Origin: JAJRXK01 sp964593155
GTDB taxonomy: Bacteria > Krumholzibacteriota > Krumholzibacteriia > JAJRXK01
Length of the DNA: 64,000 nt
Direction: 5' to 3'
NCBI GenBank assembly: GCA_964593155.1
Contig: CAZQHE010000002.1
Coordinates: forward strand, 1-64,000
Below, piece by piece: positions 58,543 to 64,000 of the stretch (the stretch's first letter is position 1; every line of letters begins with the position of its first letter). The notes under the pieces are model-generated. The model had not been told where the DNA came from and ran no database searches. It saw only the letters and a program-made list of their open reading frames with translations. A program made the position numbers and the translations under genes.

Positions 58543-61312
58543 GGCCGAGCAGCTCCGTCTCGGGTTGGTCGAGCAGGACCAGTGCACGTGCGACGACCTG
58601 CTGTTGCACCAGGGGTGGTTCGTCGCGCAGCGCCAGCAGCGCGTCGCGGAACGATTTCAGCCCGAGTTCGCCGATGTGGTGGATCGTGATGCAACGCATG
58701 CCCAGGCTCCCCTGTTCCAGGAACGAAGCGAGTGTCTCCTCGTAGGTCCAGGGGCGCGGCGTGTAGAAGGCCAGACCCAGCCGGAGACGCTCGTCGTCGG
58801 AGAGGTCGTCGACGAAGCCCAGCAGTCCGTCGCGCAGCGGCGGCTCGAGCGTGGCCGCGATCAACTCGTGGGCACTGGCGTGGTCCTCGGCGCGATCGCT
58901 CTCCAGGCCGTTGTAGATCCGCTGCCAGTCCTCCTCGGGGACCAACAGGTCGAGCAGACGGAACATGCGCTCGCGGGCGTGCGCCTCCTTGTGCTCGAGG
59001 GTGTGCAGGAGGAGTTCGTGCACCGCCGTCGCCCGGCGGGGATCCGAGCGCGCTCCCTCGCGCAGCGCGCCCCGCCAGTCGAGCAGACGGAAGGCCCCGG
59101 CCAGGGTCAGTTCGAGGGCCTTGCGCAGCGTGCGCCCGTCCAGTTCGAGGTCGCGATCGCGGCGGCGCAGGGCACCGAGACCGCGCAGGATCTTGAATCG
59201 CACCAGACCGTCGCGCACGGTCAACAGATGACGCATGAGGATCGGCGCGGCGAATTCGGGTTCGAAACGCGAGATCGTGCGCGGGACGTGTCGGCGGACG
59301 TTCTGGGCCATGGACTCGTCGCCCAGCGCCCGGTCGAGTGCCTCCAGAGCGGCCTCGCCGATCGAGACCAGGGCCGACCGCGCCTCGCTCCGGACGTCGC
59401 GAACCGGGAGCATGCCGATCAACGGTTCGATGAACTCCTCGCTGCCCACGGCGCGCATCGCGATCGCGGTCTCACGCCGTACCTCGCGGCTCTCCCTCTG
59501 CGCGAACTCGATCAGCAGCGACGTGTGGATCCGGTGCGGTTGCTCCTGGATCGACAGGACCAGCGCCAGGGCCTCGTCGTCGTCGGCGTCCTTGGCGATC
59601 GTGCGCAGGACCGTGGCCGCGTCGTCGCCCTTGATCCAACCCGCTGCCACGAGCGTGACCAGGGCGGTGGCCCGCACCACCGGAGACGGGTCGTCGAGGT
59701 ACACGGACAGCTGCCGGTTCACGTCGGGCGCGAGGATCGCGCGGGCCCGCAGCACGCCGGCGCGGATGACGGCGTCCTCGTGGTCGGCGATGCGTTCGAG
59801 GATCGGCAGGGCCTCTTCGCGTCGCGTCCGCGCGAACAGGTGCAGCGCGCGCGTGACCACCGCCTTCGACGGGTGGTACAGGATCAGCGCCGGGATCAGG
59901 TGCACGCGGTCCTGCTCGGCCAGCATGTCCATCGCGGCCACGACCTCGGCGTCGTTCACGCTGTTCAACCGCTCGATCAACTTCTCGAGCGAGGCCAGGT
60001 CGAGCTCGGGGAACTCGACCTCGGACAACACCTCGCGCTCGCTGAGCGTCGTCCGGAACAGATCGAGATAGTGCCGGCGGATGTCGCGGGCGAGGCGGAC
60101 CCACGACACGCTCAGGGCGATCACGCCGGCGGCGAGCACCATCTCCGATCCCGGGAAGGCGACGACCACCAGGATCACCAGCGACGCCACCGCCTGCCCG
60201 CCGCGCTGTCCGAGCACGTCGACGAAGGTCTTCACCTGTTCGCGCACGGTGCGCGAGAGCGGTACGTACAGCGTCTCGATCGAGGTCCGGTGGAGCGAGT
60301 GCCGCAGCGATCCGTCGACCGCCTTCAGGGCCAGTGCGGGCACCAGCAGGATCAGCGGCGAGGTCGTGTAGACGATCATCAGCAGCCCCGCGCCGAGCGC
60401 CAGCAGCATGGGCGTCAAGCCGAGTACGCGGTTCAGTCCGAAACTGCGGAGCAGAACACTGACCAGCGTCAACTGGAACAGCAGCGACAGCAGGTTCAGC
60501 GCGAGGTAGGTGGTCGCGAAGAAGCTGGCCAGGTCGGTGCCCTCGAGCTGCCGGGCGACGATGCTCTTGAACAGGTAGTCGACGAAGGTCAGGGCGATCG
60601 TCGACACGACCACCAGACCCAGCAGTCTCTTCACGTACGGACGGTGCAGCACCGTGCGCAGCGCCTGCTTCCAGTGCAGGGCGTGCGAGGGGTGCCGGTG
60701 CTCGACGTCGCGACCGCGGGTCTCTTCGGCGGTGTGCAGCAGGGCCATGGGCAGCAGGCCGGTCAGGCCCAGGATCCCCGCGGCGAACAGCAGGAAGTGA
60801 CGCGGGTCCACGACCTCACTCAGTCCTCGCGCCAGGCCGGAGCCGACGATGGCGCCCAGCACGCTGCCCGCGCCGATGATGGCGAACACACGCTTGGCCT
60901 GGGTGACCGTGAAGACGTCCTCGACCACCAGCCAGAAGCGTGTGACGACCATGGTCGCGAACACGCCGGCCCACACGTAAAGCAGGTAAAGGACCCACGG
61001 CGGTGAGTGCGCCCCGAGCAGCGCCCACAGCGCCACCGTGACCGCTCCCGATGCCAGGACCAGGGCGGCCAGCACCAGCCGGTTGCTACGCGCGATCGGA
61101 TAGCGCGCCTGCCACTGCATGAGCCCGACCGAGGTCACCGCGATGAGCAGGTAGACCCAGGGAAGCTGCGAGGCGGGGAGCCGACCGAGGAACAGGGCGT
61201 CGCGGGCGGTCTCGAGCAGCGCGTGTCCGGCCAGGATGCCGAAGAGCGTGATCGTCGCCCCGAACACGAGGCGGCGTTCCTCGGGACGGACCGTCGCCTT
61301 CAGGTGGATCAT
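58535..61312 (-). CDS. NTT-like (ATP/ADP translocase family) membrane protein fused to HEAT repeats
   Basis: A 925-residue protein. The first 430 residues have about 12 membrane helices with features of the NTT/Tlc family and MFS-like packing (LETARDALFLGRLPASQLPW and LVVEDVFTVTQAKRVFAIIG). The remaining 490 residues are HEAT-like alpha-helical repeats (SVNDAEVVAAMDMLAEQDRV, HEDAVIRAGVLRARAILAPD). NTT proteins of intracellular bacteria swap ATP for ADP, but free-living NTT-HEAT proteins are not understood; signalling or protein-scaffold roles are possible. The end overlaps the double cNMP-domain gene. Confidence 0.85.
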   Translation of the reverse strand: MIHLKATVRPEERRLVFGATITLFGILAGHALLETARDALFLGRLPASQLPWVYLLIAVTSVGLMQWQARYPIARSNRLVLAALVLASGAVTVALWALLGAHSPPWVLYLLYVWAGVFATMVVTRFWLVVEDVFTVTQAKRVFAIIGAGSVLGAIVGSGLARGLSEVVDPRHFLLFAAGILGLTGLLPMALLHTAEETRGRDVEHRHPSHALHWKQALRTVLHRPYVKRLLGLVVVSTIALTFVDYLFKSIVARQLEGTDLASFFATTYLALNLLSLLFQLTLVSVLLRSFGLNRVLGLTPMLLALGAGLLMIVYTTSPLILLVPALALKAVDGSLRHSLHRTSIETLYVPLSRTVREQVKTFVDVLGQRGGQAVASLVILVVVAFPGSEMVLAAGVIALSVSWVRLARDIRRHYLDLFRTTLSEREVLSEVEFPELDLASLEKLIERLNSVNDAEVVAAMDMLAEQDRVHLIPALILYHPSKAVVTRALHLFARTRREEALPILERIADHEDAVIRAGVLRARAILAPDVNRQLSVYLDDPSPVVRATALVTLVAAGWIKGDDAATVLRTIAKDADDDEALALVLSIQEQPHRIHTSLLIEFAQRESREVRRETAIAMRAVGSEEFIEPLIGMLPVRDVRSEARSALVSIGEAALEALDRALGDESMAQNVRRHVPRTISRFEPEFAAPILMRHLLTVRDGLVRFKILRGLGALRRRDRDLELDGRTLRKALELTLAGAFRLLDWRGALREGARSDPRRATAVHELLLHTLEHKEAHARERMFRLLDLLVPEEDWQRIYNGLESDRAEDHASAHELIAATLEPPLRDGLLGFVDDLSDDERLRLGLAFYTPRPWTYEETLASFLEQGSLGMRCITIHHIGELGLKSFRDALLALRDEPPLVQQQVVARALVLLDQPETELLGHE

Positions 61313-61391
61313 CGCGGGCCTCGCGGGCAGGGAACTCGTCGCCGGGTCACGTCCGGAAGTCTAGGTCTTCGCACGCCGGGCGCGAGGCCGC

Positions 61392-62432
61392 TCAGTCGGT
61401 GTCCTCGCGGTCGAGCCGGATGCGACGGGCGGCGGTCCAGCCGCTCAGGAACGCGCCTTCCACCCGGGCTCCGGCCGGGCAGCCGTCGCCGGCGATCGCC
61501 AACTGCCAGTCCTCGTCCCACAGGCAGGGCTCCTCGGCCGACACGGTGGGCAGCGCGTAGCGCCATCGATGCGCCCGGACCAGATCGGGCGTGGGCACGT
61601 CGTGGGCGATCGCATCGGCCAGGGCCGCGAGCAGGGACTCGGTCACGTCCTCGTGCGTGTCCTCGAGGTGGGCGTAGGACCACTCGGGCGAGCCGTGCAG
61701 GACCCAGGACTCGCCGGGTGCGCCGTCGGGATTGCGCCCGGGCTTGGTGTCGTTGTTCGCGATCCAGCTCAGCGGCGACCGGTCGACGAAGGCACCGCCG
61801 AAGTCCTGTTCGAGCGAGTGCGGGAAGTGCGCCATCACCGACCAGCACGGTGCGTAGCGCATGCCGCGCAGGCGTTCGCGCAGCGGAGCCTCGTCGGGGA
61901 GCAGGGCGAGGGCCTGGGCCGCGGGCGCGGTGATCACCAGCGCGTTGCCACGGGCGAGTTCGGAGTCCTCTTCGTCGACCAGCACCCAGGCATCGCCTTC
62001 GCGGCGGCAGGCATGGACCAGCGCCGAGTACTGCGTGGGGATCGGCTCGGCCAGCGCCCGGGCCAGCCCGTTCATGCCCGGCTGGCACACGTAGCGCTCG
62101 GTGTTCTCGCTGCGGGCGCGGATGCTCCCGGCCTCGAGCGACACCACCGAGGCCTCCCACCGCCGGACGACGGGATCGGCGCCCTCGCGGAAGGGGGCCA
62201 GGAAGCGCGCGAACTCGGGGTCGCGCACGGTGAAGTACTGGGCGCCGTGGTCGAAGGTCAGGGTGTGGGGGCCCAGGGTCTCGCGCCGGGTCGACTGCCG
62301 GCCACCCGGACCGCGACCCTTCTCGAGCACGGTCACGTCGAGCCCGTGGGTCTGCAGGCGGTGCGCGCAGATCAGACCGGCCAGACCGGCGCCGACCACC
62401 AGGACCCGATCGGAAGCGCCTCCGGAGCCCAT
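61392..62432 (-). CDS. FAD-dependent amine oxidase/renalase-like protein
   Basis: A 346-residue flavoprotein. The dinucleotide-binding motif is VLVVGAGLAGLICAHRLQTH, followed by LEKGRGPGGRQSTRR and FDHGAQYFTVRDPEF, the pattern of renalase-like NAD(P)/FAD oxidoreductases. The C-terminal IAGDGCPAGARVEGAFLSGW completes the FAD site. GGAGG precedes ATG 62432. The substrate is unknown. A terminator upstream separates it from the CHAT-like lipoprotein. Confidence 0.87.
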   Translation of the reverse strand: MGSGGASDRVLVVGAGLAGLICAHRLQTHGLDVTVLEKGRGPGGRQSTRRETLGPHTLTFDHGAQYFTVRDPEFARFLAPFREGADPVVRRWEASVVSLEAGSIRARSENTERYVCQPGMNGLARALAEPIPTQYSALVHACRREGDAWVLVDEEDSELARGNALVITAPAAQALALLPDEAPLRERLRGMRYAPCWSVMAHFPHSLEQDFGGAFVDRSPLSWIANNDTKPGRNPDGAPGESWVLHGSPEWSYAHLEDTHEDVTESLLAALADAIAHDVPTPDLVRAHRWRYALPTVSAEEPCLWDEDWQLAIAGDGCPAGARVEGAFLSGWTAARRIRLDREDTD

Positions 62433-62492
62433 GACATCCTCCCCGAGACGCGGTGGCCCGCGTCTCCGCACGATTCGACGGATCGGACCTTA

Positions 62493-62531
62493 GCAGAAAA
62501 GCAGCGGGGCGAGGACCACGGCCCTCGCCCC
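62493..62531 (-). terminator. Rho-independent terminator on the minus strand
   Basis: Read on the minus strand, GGGGCGAGG (62531-62523) and CCTCGCCCC (62514-62506) form a 9-bp stem with an 8-base loop, followed by GCTGCTTTTCTGC. It ends the transcript of the lipoprotein at 62768, or a short RNA between them, about 60 bases before the FAD gene. Confidence 0.7.
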
Positions 62532-62541
62532 GGATACGCGT

Positions 62542-62598
62542 AGGGGCGGGAGGCCCCCTTTTCCCCCCGCCCCCTGCGGACCGACGCTCAACCGTCGG
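62542..62598 (-). other. Two further hairpins in the 335-base gap downstream of the CHAT-like lipoprotein
   Basis: On the minus strand, CCGACG-GTTGAG-CGTCGG (62598-62581) and a GC-rich stem made by 62575-62566 and 62550-62542 lie before the terminator. The 335-base gap has no credible ORF. The whole looks like a structured 3' untranslated region or a short non-coding RNA. Confidence 0.4.
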
Positions 62599-62767
62599 CC
62601 CACCTCGGGCGGATCGGTGGCGTTGCGCCCCGATCCCGAATCGGTCGCGCGGGGGGCGCCCGTGGCTTCCTCCCCGCGCTCACCCCCTTGTTCGGAGCCG
62701 ATTCGAGGCCGGATGCAGAGAGAATCCGGGATCGCGCACGAAATTTCGGGCCGTCCCCGAGCCCGCT

Positions 62768-63844
62768 TCAGCCCCCCGAGCCCAGTCTCCGGCGCAGCCA
62801 GGTGGCGCGGGCGGGGGCCGCCGTCGATCCGGGCCGGCCCACGGGCATCAACGCCGACCACACCGACACCGGCCATCCGGCCCGGATCGCCTCGCGACGG
62901 GCCTCGGTGAGGGCCAGGTCCGGGCGGACGCCGCGGGTGACCAGTTCCATCCACCGCCGTCCCAGGCGACCCAGCGTGGTCTCGGGGACCGGCCACGACG
63001 CCACCACCACCAGGGCCGGGCCGGAACCGCCGCTGGCGAAGGTGCTCGGGGCGAGCGCCGGGCGTGTGCCGGGTCCCAGGTCGCCGGGGAGAGTCCACAC
63101 CACCGTGCTCGGCAGGGCGCCGAAGGCCGGGCGGAGTTCGCCCAGCGACTCGGGCGCGGCCCGCAGCCACACCCAGGAGTGCTGGTCGTCCTCGAGCGTG
63201 CGGCGCAGGGCGGGAGCGCCGGTGTCGTTGCGCGGCAGCTGGTCGACGTGCGCCACGGCCGCGCGGAGCGCCAGGCGCAGGGTGTCGGAATCGTCGTGCC
63301 GCGGCTCGAGGTTCTCGCGGAACGGCGCCACCAGCAGCAGTCGGTCGGCCGACGACGGCGGGGCGGCGCGCGGCACGGGTACGGCCAGGTCGGCCGGCCA
63401 GTCGAGGTGTACGGAGTGTTCGGCGGCGACCGGGGTCTCGGGCTGCCAGGGCAGTGTCCAGGCGGGGAGGGTGGACCACACATCCGGGACGGGCCCGGTC
63501 CCCGCGCTGCGCCAGATCCAGACCGGGGCTTCGACCAGCACGGCTTCGATCGGCCCGAGCAGGGTGTGCCCCGCCCGCGATCGCAGGGTGGCGTCGTCGC
63601 CACCGTCCGCCAGGGTCGCGCGCAGGTCCTCGAGGATCGCGGTGGCCGCGGGGGGCAGCGACGCGTCCAGGCGCTGGTCGCCGCGCTCGGCGACGATGCG
63701 CCCACCGTCGAGGTCCACGGTCACGCGCGCCACGGGCTCCGCCGGTGGATCCGGCGGCTCGGATCCGCAGCCGGTGGCCAGGAGCAGGGCCAGGAGCGGG
63801 GCCAGGGTCTTGGTGCACTGTGTCGGGGTGGGATTCGCGATCAC
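62768..63844 (-). CDS. Lipoprotein with a degenerate CHAT-like domain
   Basis: A 358-residue protein. The signal peptide ends in LLATGCGS, a lipobox with the lipidated Cys near residue 26. The C-terminal part (VVVASWPVPETTLGRLGRRW, MELVTRGVRPDLALTEARRE and SALMPVGRP) strongly resembles the end of CHAT (caspase-like) domains, which usually read SLWPVDD..., GLPPAEALR... and ...FVLVG. The catalytic His-Gly and Cys motifs are not present: the region before has WVWLRAAPES and VVWTLPGDLGPG. It may bind rather than cut. The start is GTG 63844. Confidence 0.62.
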   Translation of the reverse strand: MIANPTPTQCTKTLAPLLALLLATGCGSEPPDPPAEPVARVTVDLDGGRIVAERGDQRLDASLPPAATAILEDLRATLADGGDDATLRSRAGHTLLGPIEAVLVEAPVWIWRSAGTGPVPDVWSTLPAWTLPWQPETPVAAEHSVHLDWPADLAVPVPRAAPPSSADRLLLVAPFRENLEPRHDDSDTLRLALRAAVAHVDQLPRNDTGAPALRRTLEDDQHSWVWLRAAPESLGELRPAFGALPSTVVWTLPGDLGPGTRPALAPSTFASGGSGPALVVVASWPVPETTLGRLGRRWMELVTRGVRPDLALTEARREAIRAGWPVSVWSALMPVGRPGSTAAPARATWLRRRLGSGG

Positions 63845-63891
63845 TGCGCGGCGTCCTATCGTGTCGGGCGTCCCCGCGAGCGAGGTGCGCC

Positions 63892-64000
63892 ATGTCCGAG
63901 ACCTACACGTTGCTGCTCCGCTCCGACGCCGGCCACGCCCGCGCGGCCGAGCGCGAGGGTCTGATCGCCCACCTCACGCGCATTCCGGGCGTCGTCGAGC
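63892..64000 (+). CDS. Start of an unidentified gene, cut by the window end
   Basis: ATG 63892 is preceded by GAGGTG and opens a frame that runs off the window after 36 residues (MSETYTLLLRSDAGHARAAE). The alternating hydrophobic strand and helix could begin a ferredoxin-like fold, but this is too short to identify. It is divergent from the CHAT-like lipoprotein, with 47 bases between the starts. Confidence 0.6.
   Translation, partial: MSETYTLLLRSDAGHARAAEREGLIAHLTRIPGVVE

Noticed and set aside
57932..61006. A 1024-residue plus-strand open frame over the NTT-HEAT gene
   Set aside because: Composition is Arg/Gln-rich without domains; the minus-strand gene has consistent helices, HEAT repeats and an overlap with its partner.

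Overview
The window is high-GC bacterial chromosome, almost fully coding, with many ATGA/GTGA stop-start overlaps. It shows a Gram-negative envelope: a surface-polysaccharide gene cluster end, lipoproteins, two Omp85-type barrels and a DUF5916 barrel. A secreted C25 (gingipain-like) protease carries a FlgD/T9SS-type C-terminal module of the NPFNPSTT kind. That module, the DUF5916 protein and the 11-gene nuo cluster point to an uncultured lineage near the FCB superphylum (Eisenbacteria or Krumholzibacteriota-like). This placement is inference; no rRNA gene is present. No rRNA, tRNA, CRISPR array, prophage or insertion sequence was found.

Layout. 1-1922: end of a surface-sugar locus (hexapeptide acyltransferase, radical SAM/SPASM enzyme, WbqC protein). 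1933-9549: a lipoprotein, a queuosine-precursor transporter, a tightly coupled solute-binding lipoprotein/hybrid kinase/response regulator operon, a DUF971 protein, and an ArsR-rlmH-ferredoxin operon whose promoter is overlapped by an inverted repeat. 9613-20468: complex I genes nuoABCDHIJKLMN without nuoEFG, behind a sigma70-like promoter. 20702-28992: secreted C25 protease, Nudix hydrolase, orphan DNA methyltransferase, phosphotransferase, DUF5916 barrel. 28993-29325: a likely structured RNA with its own promoter and a strong terminator. 29326-44887: YhaO/YhaN-like nuclease-ATPase pair, pgi, a hybrid pseudokinase, PAP2 phosphatase, phosphohexomutase, agmatinase, and a run of minus-strand genes including a RibD_C-ASCH fusion and a NYN-S1 fusion. 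45161-56245: selD with an in-frame UGA, two Omp85-like proteins, an SPFH-like gene and its partner, Hsp20, a flippase, a rhomboid protease and two sugar-transfer enzymes. 56315-64000: GyrI-like protein, double cyclic-nucleotide-domain protein coupled to an NTT-HEAT transporter-like protein, FAD oxidoreductase, and a lipoprotein with a degenerate CHAT-like domain.

Themes. Energy metabolism (complex I, pgi, phosphohexomutase), envelope assembly and signalling dominate. Several signalling proteins keep their fold but lack catalytic residues: the kinase-fused receiver at 3670-5793, the hybrid kinase at 34762-37269 and the CHAT-like lipoprotein at 62768-63844. The selD gene is the clearest item that routine ORF calling would truncate: its UGA codon lies exactly at the active-site position, so the organism is predicted to make selenocysteine. 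The most system-like novelties are the ligand-binding-lipoprotein/kinase operon, the NTT-HEAT/double-cNMP pair and the structured RNA near 29.1 kb.
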